DNA of 60,353 nt from Betaproteobacteria bacterium SG8_41. GTDB taxonomy: Bacteria > Pseudomonadota > Gammaproteobacteria > Burkholderiales > SG8-41. The translations under genes and the position numbers were made by a program. The stretch is from contig LJTT01000010.1 of assembly GCA_001303585.1 (NCBI GenBank), positions 1-60,353 on the forward strand, written 5' to 3'. Positions 16,429 through 24,684 of this stretch are shown here, piece by piece (position 1 is the stretch's first letter; every line of letters starts with the position of its first letter). Below the pieces are notes generated by a model. The model was not told where the DNA came from. It saw only the letters and a program-made list of their open reading frames with translations, and made no database searches.

Positions 16429-17936
16429 TGGAAATTTTCCACAATCTCATATACGGCTTCGAGGTCGCGCTCTCGTTGCAGAACCTGGTTTACTGCTTCA
16501 TCGGGGTGCTGGTCGGCACGGCAATCGGCGTGCTGCCGGGCATCGGGCCCCTGGTCACCATCGCGATGCTGCTGCCGCTCACCTTCAACCTGGCGCCGAC
16601 GCCGTCGCTCATCATGCTCGCCGGCATCTATTACGGCGCTCAGTACGGCGGGTCGACCACTTCCATCCTGGTCAACCTCCCGGGCGAGACGGCCTCCGCC
16701 GTCACCTGCCTGGACGGCTACCAGATGGCGCGCCAGGGGCGGGCCGGGCCCGCGCTCGCCATCGCCGCCATTGGCTCGTTCTTCGCAGGATGCGTGGGAA
16801 CGCTGCTGATCGCGCTGTTCGGACCGCCGCTAGCGGAATGGGCGCTGAAGTTCGGCGCACCGGAGTATTTCTCCCTGATGCTGATGGGCCTGGTCGCGGC
16901 CGCGGTTCTCGCACACGGCGACATGACCAAATCGCTCGCCATGGTGGTGGTGGGCTTGCTGTTGGGAGTCGTCGGCACCGACGTCAACTCGGGAATGTCG
17001 CGCTTCGAGTTTGGCATCGCCGAGCTGACCGACGGCATCGGCTTCACGGTCGTCGCCGTAGGCTTCTTCGCAGTGGCCGAAATCGTGAAAAACCTCGAAT
17101 CGCCGGAAAAGACGGAAGTGTTCACCAAGAAAGTCAAGAACCTGATGCCGACCATCAAGGACCTCAAGGACTCATTCCCCGCCATGGTGCGCGGCACGGC
17201 AGTGGGCGCCTTTTTCGGAGCGCTGCCCGGCACCGGCCCTTCGATCTCCGCGTTCTCGTCCTACATGGTTGAGAAAAAGCTCGCCAAGGATTCTTCGCGG
17301 TTCGGCAAGGGTGCCATCGAGGGCGTGGCGGGACCCGAGTCGGCCAACAACGCCGCGGCCCAGACCGCATTCATCCCCACGCTGACGCTCGGCATACCCG
17401 GCAGCGCCACCATGGCGCTGATGCTGGGGGCACTTACGATTCAGGGCATCGCGCCGGGACCGCAGGTGATGACGTCCAATCCGGACCTGTTCTGGGGCCT
17501 GATCGCCAGCATGTGGGTCGGCAATGCCATGCTCGTCATCCTCAACCTGCCCTTGGTGGGCCTGTGGGTCCAGATGCTCAAGATCCCCTACCGCTGGCTG
17601 TTCCCCTCGATCATCATGTTCTGCGCGGTAGGCAACTACAGCTTGAACAACAGCGCGATGGACGTCTACCTGTGCGCGGTGCTCGGTCTTCTCGGTTATA
17701 TCTTTGCCAAGCTCGAGTTCGAGCCTGCGCCCATGATCCTCGGTTTCGTGCTGGGACCGCTCATGGAGGAGAATCTGCGGCGGGCACTACTCATTTCGCG
17801 CGGCGACCCGAGCGTGTTCTTCACGCGCCCAATCAGCCTTGCTTTCATGCTGTTGGCGGCCTTCATTCTGTTCATCATGGTCGCGCCCGCGATGCGGAAG
17901 AAGAAGGAAGAGGTCTACAGCGTCCACGGCGCATGA
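16428..17936 (+). CDS. tctA: Tripartite tricarboxylate transporter TctA family permease
   Basis: The 502-residue protein has about 12 membrane segments and characteristic TctA strings: [52 protein letters not shown] and [19 protein letters not shown]. It is the large transport subunit using the proton or sodium gradient. A structured terminator follows within 20-60 nt. The unit tctBA is compact and free of the repeat arrays seen in other gaps. Confidence 0.93.
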   Translation: MEIFHNLIYGFEVALSLQNLVYCFIGVLVGTAIGVLPGIGPLVTIAMLLPLTFNLAPTPSLIMLAGIYYGAQYGGSTTSILVNLPGETASAVTCLDGYQMARQGRAGPALAIAAIGSFFAGCVGTLLIALFGPPLAEWALKFGAPEYFSLMLMGLVAAAVLAHGDMTKSLAMVVVGLLLGVVGTDVNSGMSRFEFGIAELTDGIGFTVVAVGFFAVAEIVKNLESPEKTEVFTKKVKNLMPTIKDLKDSFPAMVRGTAVGAFFGALPGTGPSISAFSSYMVEKKLAKDSSRFGKGAIEGVAGPESANNAAAQTAFIPTLTLGIPGSATMALMLGALTIQGIAPGPQVMTSNPDLFWGLIASMWVGNAMLVILNLPLVGLWVQMLKIPYRWLFPSIIMFCAVGNYSLNNSAMDVYLCAVLGLLGYIFAKLEFEPAPMILGFVLGPLMEENLRRALLISRGDPSVFFTRPISLAFMLLAAFILFIMVAPAMRKKKEEVYSVHGA

Positions 17937-17956
17937 GTATTTTGATGCGGCTGTTG

Positions 17957-17992
17957 AACCAGGAAATGCCCTGGTTGTGCCGGGGCATTTTT
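17957..17992 (+). terminator. Rho-independent terminator with an overlapping alternative hairpin
   Basis: AAATGCCC (17964-17971) pairs with GGGCATTT (17983-17990), and the stem runs into a short T-run ending at 17992. A second hairpin, AACCAGG (17957-17963) with CCTGGTT (17970-17976), shares bases with the first stem, so the two exclude each other. It ends the tctBA transcript; regulation by the alternative fold is speculation. Confidence 0.65.
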
Positions 17993-18141
17993 CTGAAATC
18001 TAGCATGCTCTCTCGTGCGTCCCGCACAGGATCTACGCGCGCCTGCGCAGTCGCATCCTGAAGATCGGGGGCGCTGTTCTTCGCTTCGGCGCGCCGTCGA
18101 TTACGGCATGAACTTTCGCAGGTTGTTCACAGGACAGCACA

Positions 18142-19122
18142 CTAGGTCCCATCGCGCGCAGGGGCGCCGGCCGCAGCGCGCAAAAGCCGGTCGTTGATGG
18201 CCATCCACTCTGCGCTCTGCGGCGGCTGTTCCACGAGAATGGTGTCGCAGCCGGCCTCATCGAGCTCGCGCAGGTTGGCGTAGAGGGTGTGCGCGTAGGC
18301 GGCTGGATCACTCGGTGCTGCAATCCAGGTAAGCCCTTCGTGCACCGGGCGCCGCCCGGTCATCGCGAGCGCCGCAACCCGCTTGCCGACGCGCGTGAGC
18401 GTGGCTGCCAGCTCCATCAAGAGATCCAGCTCCATCAGGATAAGCTGCGTCTGCGGGGCGTAGTGTTTTGCGAGCGTGCCCGGCGCTCGCGGTGCATCAG
18501 CCGCCGGCGCCGCGAGCGGCATCCCGAGCACCTGCTCCAGTTCCGCCGGTCCGATCCAACCCGGCCGCAGCAGCGCTGGCGCCGCGCCCGACAGATCCAC
18601 GATCGTGGACTCGATGCCCACATCCGTCTCGCCGCCGTCGAGCACGCAGTCGATGGCCTGCCCGAACTCGTGCCGCACGTGGGCCGCTGTCGTCGCTGAT
18701 ACGCGCCCGTGCCGGTTCGCCGAGGGCGCTGCGATGCCGCCGCCGAAGCGGGCGAGCAGCTGCAACGCCACCGGATGCGAGGGCACGCGCAGGGCCACCG
18801 TATCCTGGCCGCCGGTGACAGCGTCGCTTACCCGAGGCGCGCGCCTGAGAATCAGCGTCAGCGGCCCGGGCCAGAACTTGCGCGCGAGCTTACGCGCCGC
18901 TTCCGGCACTTCGCCCGCCCAGTTCGCGATCTGCACCGCATCAGCAAGGTGCACGATGAGGGGATGGCCAGCGGGGCGGCCCTTGACCGCGAAGATTTTT
19001 GCCACCGCCTCCGAATTGGATGCGTCGGCTCCCAGCCCGTAAACGGTTTCGGTCGGAAACGCCACCAGGCCGCCGGACTTCAGGATCGCGACCGCGTGTT
19101 CGATGTCCTTATCTGATACCAA
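18142..19122 (-). CDS. Sua5/TsaC-type L-threonylcarbamoyladenylate synthase
   Basis: The protein has the YrdC domain (AILKSGGLVAFPTETVYGLGADA, KIFAVKGRPAGHPLIVHL, LRVPSHP, AAPSANRHGRVSATTAAHV) followed by the C-terminal Sua5 domain (GTLAKHYAPQTQL), about 326 residues. It makes threonylcarbamoyl-AMP for tRNA t6A37. The start is uncertain. TTG 19122 is the likeliest, because the open frame further up to 19191 is written in family B repeat sequence. It follows purC and purE on the same strand. Confidence 0.88.
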   Translation of the reverse strand: MVSDKDIEHAVAILKSGGLVAFPTETVYGLGADASNSEAVAKIFAVKGRPAGHPLIVHLADAVQIANWAGEVPEAARKLARKFWPGPLTLILRRAPRVSDAVTGGQDTVALRVPSHPVALQLLARFGGGIAAPSANRHGRVSATTAAHVRHEFGQAIDCVLDGGETDVGIESTIVDLSGAAPALLRPGWIGPAELEQVLGMPLAAPAADAPRAPGTLAKHYAPQTQLILMELDLLMELAATLTRVGKRVAALAMTGRRPVHEGLTWIAAPSDPAAYAHTLYANLRELDEAGCDTILVEQPPQSAEWMAINDRLLRAAAGAPARDGT

Positions 19123-19125
19123 AAT

Positions 19126-19301
19126 GCGTGACCAGTGACCCGTTCGCGTCTGGACAAGCCAAGAAGCATCATTGGCCCCGTAGAAACACACAAAAACACT
19201 GAGACATCTATTGTCCCAGCGACATTCGTCAGTCGTAAGCGGCCAACGTCACTTGACGCACTCAGGTCACCGGTCACTGGTCACGGATCACGCTGTCACT
19301 G
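19126..19301. repeat. Family B inverted repeat array containing the purC stop codon
   Basis: The left arm is GCGTGACCAGTGACC (19126-19140). The right arm, 19265-19301, is GGTCACCGGTCACTGGTCAC, then GGATCACG and TGTCACTGTG. Read in the purC direction the right arm gives CAGTGACAGCGTGATCCG, and its first TGA is the purC stop (19296-19298). The spacer of about 125 nt shows nothing recognisable. Confidence 0.72.
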
Positions 19302-20189
19302 TGTGAGGAGCCGTAGCGCCTCTTTATATTTCTCGGTGGTCTTCTTGAGAACGTCGGCAGGCAACCGCGGCGCCGGCGCCTTCTTGTTCCACGGCTGCGT
19401 CTCGAGCCAGTCGCGCACGAACTGCTTGTCGAACGAAGGCGGGCTGATGCCCACGCGGTACTCGGTGGCGGGCCAGAAACGCGATGAGTCCGGCGTGAGG
19501 ATTTCGTCGATCAGTATCAGCTCGCCGCTCGCGTCCGTGCCGAACTCGAACTTGGTATCGGCGATGATGATGCCGCGCGTCGCCGCGTACTGCGCGGCCT
19601 CGCTATAGAGCCGGATCGAGATCTCGCGCACGCGCTCGGCCAGCGCTCGGTCCGCGACGATCTCGGCAGCCTGCTCGAATGAAATGTTCTCGTCGTGGCT
19701 GCCAATCGGCGCCTTGGTCGCCGGCGTGAATATCGGCTGCGGCAGCTTCTGCGCCTGCTTGAGCCCTGCCGGCAGCGGGATGCCGCACACAGCACCGGTG
19801 CGCTGATAGTCGCTCCACCCCGAGCCGATGATGTAGCCCCGCACCACCGCTTCAATCTTGAGCGGCTGGAGCTTTTTTACCACCATGGCGCGCCCTTCGA
19901 CTTGGCCGCGCTCAGCGTCAGCGACCACCGTCTCCGGTTTGACCTCGGTCAAGTGATTGGACACGATGTGCCCGAGCTTACTGAACCAGAAGAATGACAT
20001 CTCCGTCAGCACGCGCCCCTTTTCAGGAATCGGGTCGGGCAGGATCACGTCGAACGCCGAGAGACGATCGGTCTGGATCACCAGCAGCTTGTCCTCGCCC
20101 ACGGCGTAGAGGTCGCGGACCTTGCCGCGGTGCAGGAACTTCAGGCTCTTCAGGCTCGATTCAAACAGAGTGGAATGGTTCTGAGTCAT
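19296..20189 (-). CDS. purC: Phosphoribosylaminoimidazole-succinocarboxamide synthase
   Basis: The 297-residue protein is the longer single-domain SAICAR synthase. Landmarks are [11 protein letters not shown] (21-31), [38 protein letters not shown] and [12 protein letters not shown]. It joins CAIR and aspartate with ATP in purine synthesis. purE lies upstream on the same strand, but a family B repeat array fills the 108-nt gap between them. The stop codon lies in another family B array. Confidence 0.95.
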   Translation of the reverse strand: MTQNHSTLFESSLKSLKFLHRGKVRDLYAVGEDKLLVIQTDRLSAFDVILPDPIPEKGRVLTEMSFFWFSKLGHIVSNHLTEVKPETVVADAERGQVEGRAMVVKKLQPLKIEAVVRGYIIGSGWSDYQRTGAVCGIPLPAGLKQAQKLPQPIFTPATKAPIGSHDENISFEQAAEIVADRALAERVREISIRLYSEAAQYAATRGIIIADTKFEFGTDASGELILIDEILTPDSSRFWPATEYRVGISPPSFDKQFVRDWLETQPWNKKAPAPRLPADVLKKTTEKYKEALRLLTQ

Positions 20190-20205
20190 CTTTCATTTCC
20201 GGATT

Positions 20206-20285
20206 GGAGTGACCGGTGACCAGTAAACCCGACGCAAAAAAGCGCTGCGCGACGGGTCACCACCAGTCACGGGTCACCGGTCACA
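20206..20285. repeat. Family B inverted repeat array between purE and purC
   Basis: The left arm is GGAGTGACCGGTGACCAGTA (20206-20225). The right arm (20254-20285) is GGGTCACC, ACCAGTCACG, GGTCACCGGTCACA. The spacer holds an AAAAAAGCGCTGCGCG stretch. The array lies inside what should be a short purine operon gap. Confidence 0.75.
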
Positions 20286-20297
20286 CGTTACGCCCCA

Positions 20298-20789
20298 TTA
20301 AAGTTCGGGCAGCTTCGCCGCCTTGACGGCATCGGCCTGTTTCTTGCGGAAATCGACGAGTTTCTTCGCGAGCGTTGCGTCCCCGAGCGCCAGCATCGAG
20401 ATGGCGAAGAGGCCCGCGTTTGCCGCGCCGGCGTCGCCGATGGCAAAGGTCGCGACCGGGATGCCCTTGGGCATCTGCACCATGGACAGCAACGAGTCGA
20501 GCCCCTGCAGGTGCCGCGAAGGAATCGGCACCGCCAGCACTGGCAGCGTTGTTTTAGCGGCGACCACGCCCGCAAGGTGCGCGGCGCCACCGGCGCCGGC
20601 GATGAAACAGCGGACGCCCTGGGCACTGAGGCCGTCGATCCACTCGATCAGGAGATCGGGCGTGCGGTGGGCGGACAGTGCCCGTGCGTCGTAGGGGACT
20701 CCAAAATCCTTCAGGGCGCGCGCGGAATGCTGCATGACATCCCAGTCATTGCTGCTCCCCATGACGATCCCGACCAGCGGTTTGCTCAC
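20298..20789 (-). CDS. purE: N5-carboxyaminoimidazole ribonucleotide mutase (class I PurE)
   Basis: The 163-residue protein begins at GTG 20789, chosen by a perfect AGGAGG seven bases upstream. Motifs GSSNDWDVM, LSAHRTPD and GAGGAAHLAGVVA are those of class I PurE, which converts N5-CAIR made by PurK into CAIR. In many betaproteobacteria purK stands next to purE; it is not in this window, and the order here is purE, purC, sua5. A TAGAAT -10-like hexamer lies on the minus strand at 20818-20823. Confidence 0.94.
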   Translation of the reverse strand: MSKPLVGIVMGSSNDWDVMQHSARALKDFGVPYDARALSAHRTPDLLIEWIDGLSAQGVRCFIAGAGGAAHLAGVVAAKTTLPVLAVPIPSRHLQGLDSLLSMVQMPKGIPVATFAIGDAGAANAGLFAISMLALGDATLAKKLVDFRKKQADAVKAAKLPEL

Positions 20790-21010
20790 GGTATGCCTCC
20801 TAGGTTCCGAGCGCGTTATTCTAACGCAGCCGCGCGCAACTGGGAGGCTGCGACACCGGCGGTTTTCGCTCTGGTATCATGTGGAGCGTTCGACGGGGGT
20901 TGGAACTGCCGCGAACGACGGGGTTCCTCCAGCGCGCGATGCCGCTAACCAGCAAGCGCCGTGCCCAAGCGAACGGTCCCGCGTCAAGCACCCCCTGAAC
21001 CGGAGATTCA

Positions 21011-21784
21011 ATGAGCAGCGTTGGAATGACGCCGGGTAGCGAGCTGACCGGCAAGGTTGCGCTCGTAACCGGCGGATCGCGCAACATCGGCCGGGCGATT
21101 TCGCGCTCGCTCGCAGCCGGCGGCGCCGTGGTGATGGTAAACACCCATACCTCTGTCGAAGACGCCCGCGATACGGTGCGCTTGATCGAGCAGGCCGGCG
21201 GCAAGGCCGCGATGTTCATCGCCGACGTGACCGACTCCGACGCTGTCAGCAGGCTCGTGGACGACACCGTCCAGCGCTTCGGCCGGCTCGACATCCTCGT
21301 CAACAACGCCGCGGTGCGACGGGAAACCGACTTCGACAGGATAACGCTCGAAGAATGGCGGCGCGTTCTCTCCGTCGTGCTCGACGGCGCCTTCATCTGC
21401 GCGCAGGCCGTGCTCCCGCACCTCGTCCGCGCGGGCGGCGGCACGATCATCAACATGGGAGGGCAGACCGGACACAGGGGAGCAAACCGGCGCCTGCACG
21501 TTGTTGCCGCCAAGGGCGGCCTCGCCGCCATGACCAAGGGACTGGCGCTCGATCTTGCGCCCCACGAGATTACGGTGAATTGCGTCGTCCCGGGTACCGT
21601 CGAAACCGTGCGCGGCTCGGAGAGCGCGCCGGAGCGGCCCGAGTACCGGCGCTCGCTGCCGCCGCTCGGGCGCCGTGGCGAGCCTGAAGAGGTCGCAGCC
21701 ATGGTGCGCCTGCTGTGCGGCCCCGACGGACGCTATATCACAGGGCAATCGATTCATTTGAACGGCGGCGGGTTCATGCCCTGA
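21011..21784 (+). CDS. Short-chain dehydrogenase/reductase-fold protein with degraded active site
   Basis: The 257-residue Rossmann protein has the dinucleotide motif VTGGSRNIGRAI (19-30), DILVNNAA (94-101) and the C-terminal YITGQSIHLNGGG. The catalytic tetrad is nearly gone. The Asn of the usual NLDGAF is Val123 (SVVLDGAF), the Ser of INxSS is Gly (INMGGQTG, 147-154), and the Tyr of YxxxK is Val164 (VVAAK), leaving only Lys168. It probably binds a nucleotide but is unlikely to work as a normal SDR. ATG 21011 follows CCGGAG. A family A array separates it from the next gene. Confidence 0.85.
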   Translation: MSSVGMTPGSELTGKVALVTGGSRNIGRAISRSLAAGGAVVMVNTHTSVEDARDTVRLIEQAGGKAAMFIADVTDSDAVSRLVDDTVQRFGRLDILVNNAAVRRETDFDRITLEEWRRVLSVVLDGAFICAQAVLPHLVRAGGGTIINMGGQTGHRGANRRLHVVAAKGGLAAMTKGLALDLAPHEITVNCVVPGTVETVRGSESAPERPEYRRSLPPLGRRGEPEEVAAMVRLLCGPDGRYITGQSIHLNGGGFMP

Positions 21785-21787
21785 CCC

Positions 21788-21898
21788 GGTGATGAATAAT
21801 GGTGATGAGTACTGGCGATACGGAAACGTGGAATAGCTCTGATGGTTTTCCTATCACCAGTACTCATCACCAGTATCTCGTCACCAATAATCGTCACC
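21788..21898. repeat. Family A long inverted repeat
   Basis: The left arm (21788-21821: GGTGATGAATAATGG, TGATGAGTACTGGCGATAC) and the right arm (21852-21898: TATCACCAGTACTCATCACC, AGTATCTCGTCACC) are near-perfect complements over about 34 bases, with a spacer of about 30 nt. An RNA copy would form a long hairpin. It starts 4 nt after the SDR stop and ends 29 nt before the next gene. Confidence 0.82.
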
Positions 21899-21926
21899 CT
21901 TTCGGACAGCTAATTGATGGTGAGCC

Positions 21927-23330
21927 ATGAAAAGCGCAAAACGTGTGAAGAAGGCTGAGGTGTCTCCGTTGATGCAGGAGGTGTCGGCCTATATCGCGGG
22001 GGCGTTGAAGCGACCCCTGCCAGCAAACGTCGTCGAGAAGACCAAACATCACGTCCTCGATACCATCGCTGCGATGGTTTCGGGCGCGCCGCTGCTGCCG
22101 GGCCGCAAGGCCATCGCCTTCGCCAAGACGCGCGCCGGCGGAAAGGAAGCCTGTGTCGCCGCCTCGCGCATCGTCACCACCGCCGAGTTCGCGGCGCTCG
22201 CGAACGGCATGCTGGCGCATGCCGACGAGACCGATGATTCCCACGCGCCGTCGCTGAGCCACCCCGGCTGCGCCGTCGTTCCCGCGGCGCTTGCGATGGG
22301 TGAGCGCGAGGGCCGCAACGGCACGCAGCTCCTGCGAGCGGTGGCGCTCGGCTACGACATCGGCACGCGCCTCAACATGGCGCTGCACGCGTACGATTTC
22401 CGCGAAGCCGGTCACTCCACCCACTCCTTCGGTCCCATGTTCGGCGCTGCGGCCGCGGCCGGCGCGCTTGCCGGCGTCAATACGGACCGGGCGCGCTGGC
22501 TGCTTTCCTACACCGCCCAGCAGTGCTCGGGGGTCTCCTGCTGGATGCGCGACGAGGAACACATCGAGAAAGCGTTCGATTTCGGGGGAATGCCCGCGCG
22601 CAATGGCGTGGCGGCGGCGGCGATGGTGGCGGCCGGTTTCACTGGCGTCGAGGACGTCTTTTCGGGCGAGCGCAACTTCTTCGTCGCCTACGACGAGACG
22701 CGACGCATCGGCAAGGCACCGGAGCCCGAGCGCCTCGCGCGCGAGCTCGGTTCCACCTATGAAATCATGAATACCAACATCAAGCGCTGGTCCGTGGGCT
22801 CGCCGATCCAGGCGCCTCTCGATGCGCTGCTAGACCTCATCCGCGCGCATACGATCAAGGCGGCCGATGTCGAGAGGGTCACCGTCCGCGTCGCGCATCA
22901 GGGCGCCAATACCACCAACAACCGCAATATGCCGGACATCTGCATGCAGCATATGTGCGCGGTGATGCTGCTCGACGGCATCGTCACCTTCAAATCCGCG
23001 CATGACGAAAAACGCATGCGCGACCCAAAGGTGCTGGCGCTGCGCAGCAAGGTCGAGCTCTATGGCGACGATGAGCTGACTCGCGCCATGCCCTCGCGCC
23101 AGGGTATCGTGGAACTCCGCCTCACCGGCGGGCGCGAGCTCAGGCAGCACGTCGAGGCGGTGCGCGGGACGGCGCAGAACCCGATGACGCGCGCGGAGGT
23201 GGACGAGAAGTCCTACCATCTGCTCGTGCCGGTCCTGGGCAAGAAGAAGGCGCGCGCGCTGTGCGATGCCGTCTGGGCCCTCGACAAGCTCGCCGACGTG
23301 CGCAAGCTGCGGCCTCTGCTCCGCCCCTGA
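21927..23330 (+). CDS. MmgE/PrpD family protein (2-methylcitrate dehydratase-like)
   Basis: The 467-residue protein has MmgE/PrpD landmarks: KHHVLDTIAAMVSGAPLLPG (about 35-54), ANGMLAHADETDDSHAPSLSHPG (about 92-114), VALGYDIGTRLN, THSFGPMFGAAAAAG and the late ERVTVRVAHQG. The family includes 2-methylcitrate dehydratase, cis-aconitate decarboxylase and iminodisuccinate epimerase, so the substrate is open. A second, divergent copy starts at 26989. The start at 21927 has only a weak ribosome site. Confidence 0.88.
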   Translation: MKSAKRVKKAEVSPLMQEVSAYIAGALKRPLPANVVEKTKHHVLDTIAAMVSGAPLLPGRKAIAFAKTRAGGKEACVAASRIVTTAEFAALANGMLAHADETDDSHAPSLSHPGCAVVPAALAMGEREGRNGTQLLRAVALGYDIGTRLNMALHAYDFREAGHSTHSFGPMFGAAAAAGALAGVNTDRARWLLSYTAQQCSGVSCWMRDEEHIEKAFDFGGMPARNGVAAAAMVAAGFTGVEDVFSGERNFFVAYDETRRIGKAPEPERLARELGSTYEIMNTNIKRWSVGSPIQAPLDALLDLIRAHTIKAADVERVTVRVAHQGANTTNNRNMPDICMQHMCAVMLLDGIVTFKSAHDEKRMRDPKVLALRSKVELYGDDELTRAMPSRQGIVELRLTGGRELRQHVEAVRGTAQNPMTRAEVDEKSYHLLVPVLGKKKARALCDAVWALDKLADVRKLRPLLRP

Positions 23331-23332
23331 TC

Positions 23333-23425
23333 AGGGTCAAGTTTCAAGAAATGTTGGATGACTATGGTTTTCGAGGTTTCTAGCTTTGACATTGAACCTG
23401 GAACTTTGAACGTGGAACGTTGAAC
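23333..23425. repeat. Family C repeat array
   Basis: The clear arm is 23385-23425: TTTGACATTGAACC, TGGAACTTTGAAC, GTGGAACGTTGAAC. A weak complementary arm (GTCAAGTTTCAAG) begins right after the MmgE/PrpD stop at 23333. It fills the gap before the acyl-CoA dehydrogenase gene. Confidence 0.65.
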
Positions 23426-23436
23426 GCGATAGCACA

Positions 23437-24600
23437 ATGAACCTCGAATTCACCGAAGAGCAGAAGCAGTTCAGAGAAGCCGTGAAGGGCTTCGCCGAGC
23501 GCCACCTGCGCGAGGGTGCGCTCGCTCGCGCGCACAACCCGGAGCATCCCTGGGACGTCTCAAAACTCATGGCGCAGCAGGGCCTTCTCGGGATCACCAT
23601 TCCCGAGAAGGACGGAGGCCAGGGGGGCACGCTGATGGACGCCGTGATCGCCATCGAGACCGTAGCCCAGGTCTGCCCGCGCAGCGCCGATGTGATACAG
23701 GCGGGCAATTTCGGGGCGATCCGCGTGCTCGCCGAATACGGGACGCAGGACCAGAAGAAACGCTACCTCTCCCGCCTGCTCTCCGGCGAGGCTGTCATCT
23801 GCGTCGGAATGACAGAGTCGGATGCAGGCTCCGCCGTAACCGACCTCAAGACCACGGCAACGCCCGATGGCGAGGGCTACCGGGTGACGGGAGAAAAAAT
23901 CTTCACGACGCACGGGCAGTACGCGGACGTGATGCTGGCCTACGTGCGCTACGGCCCAGGCGTGGACGGGATCGGTTCGGTGCTGATCGAGCGCAGCGCG
24001 CCCGGCGTCAAGCAGAGCAAATCGTCACGCTTCATGAATGGCGAGGAGTGGGTGACGACCTGGTTCGACAATGTGCACGTCCCGCCGGAGAACGTCGTAC
24101 TCAGGCAGGGCGGATTCAAGAAACAGATCGCGGGCTTCAATGTCGAGCGCATTGGCAACACAGCCCGCTCGCTTGCGCTTGGCCGATACTGCTACGAGAC
24201 GGCGCGTCAGTGGGCTCTGCAGCGCAAGCAGTTCGGTCGCATGCTCGCCGAGTTCCAGGGGCTGCAGTGGAAATTTGCGGACATGAAAATCAAACTCGAC
24301 GCGGGCCAGCTCCTGCTCTATCGCGCGGCCTCGAATGCGGACCGCGGGTTTCCATCGGCCGAGGAAACCTCCATCGCAAAGGCGTACTGCAATCAGGCGG
24401 GCTTCGAGATCGCTTCCGAGGCAATGCAGGTCATGGGGGGTATGGGCTATACGGAGGAGACGCTTGTCGAGTGGTGCTTCCGCAAATGCCGCGGCTGGAT
24501 GATCGCGGGAGGCTCGATCGAGATCCTCAAGAACCGCATCGCCGAATCGGTGTTCGAACGAACATTTTCGCAACGGCCCCCGAAGGGCGGTGACCGCTGA
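23437..24600 (+). CDS. Acyl-CoA dehydrogenase
   Basis: The 387-residue flavoprotein has the standard layout: N-terminal helical domain (NLEFTEEQKQFREAVKGFAERHL), middle beta domain (CVGMTESDAGSAVTDLKTTATP, EKIFTTHGQYADV) and C-terminal helices (ERIGNTARSLALGRYCYETA, QVMGGMGYTEETLVEW, AGGSIEILKNRIAESV). It should oxidise an acyl-CoA at C2-C3 and pass electrons to ETF, encoded at 52-54 kb. Its last codons Gly-Gly-Asp-Arg-stop (GGTGACCGCTGACCAG) already read as the family B repeat word. Confidence 0.92.
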   Translation: MNLEFTEEQKQFREAVKGFAERHLREGALARAHNPEHPWDVSKLMAQQGLLGITIPEKDGGQGGTLMDAVIAIETVAQVCPRSADVIQAGNFGAIRVLAEYGTQDQKKRYLSRLLSGEAVICVGMTESDAGSAVTDLKTTATPDGEGYRVTGEKIFTTHGQYADVMLAYVRYGPGVDGIGSVLIERSAPGVKQSKSSRFMNGEEWVTTWFDNVHVPPENVVLRQGGFKKQIAGFNVERIGNTARSLALGRYCYETARQWALQRKQFGRMLAEFQGLQWKFADMKIKLDAGQLLLYRAASNADRGFPSAEETSIAKAYCNQAGFEIASEAMQVMGGMGYTEETLVEWCFRKCRGWMIAGGSIEILKNRIAESVFERTFSQRPPKGGDR

Positions 24601-24661
24601 CCAGTGCCCCTGTGACCAGAGCGCTGAGGGCAGCATGATCTTGCTGGTCACCGGTCACGAG
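24589..24661. repeat. Family B array entering a coding end
   Basis: The left arm (24589-24619) is GGTGACCGCTGACCAGTG, CCCCTGTGACCAG; the right arm (24643-24661) is GCTGGTCACCGGTCACGAG. The stop codon of the acyl-CoA dehydrogenase (24598-24600) lies inside the left arm. Confidence 0.75.
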
Positions 24662-24684
24662 TCCCTGTTCAATCAAAGTTGCAA

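Noticed and set aside
18001-18141. Possible tRNA or small RNA in the gap after tctA
   Set aside because: I looked for a T-loop GGTTCRA and acceptor pairing and found neither; only the terminator just before it is supported.
23437-24600. Loss of catalytic Glu in the acyl-CoA dehydrogenase (AGGS in place of EGT)
   Set aside because: Many acyl-CoA dehydrogenase subfamilies carry their base elsewhere and have GGT or GGS at this point, so it is not evidence of an inactive enzyme.
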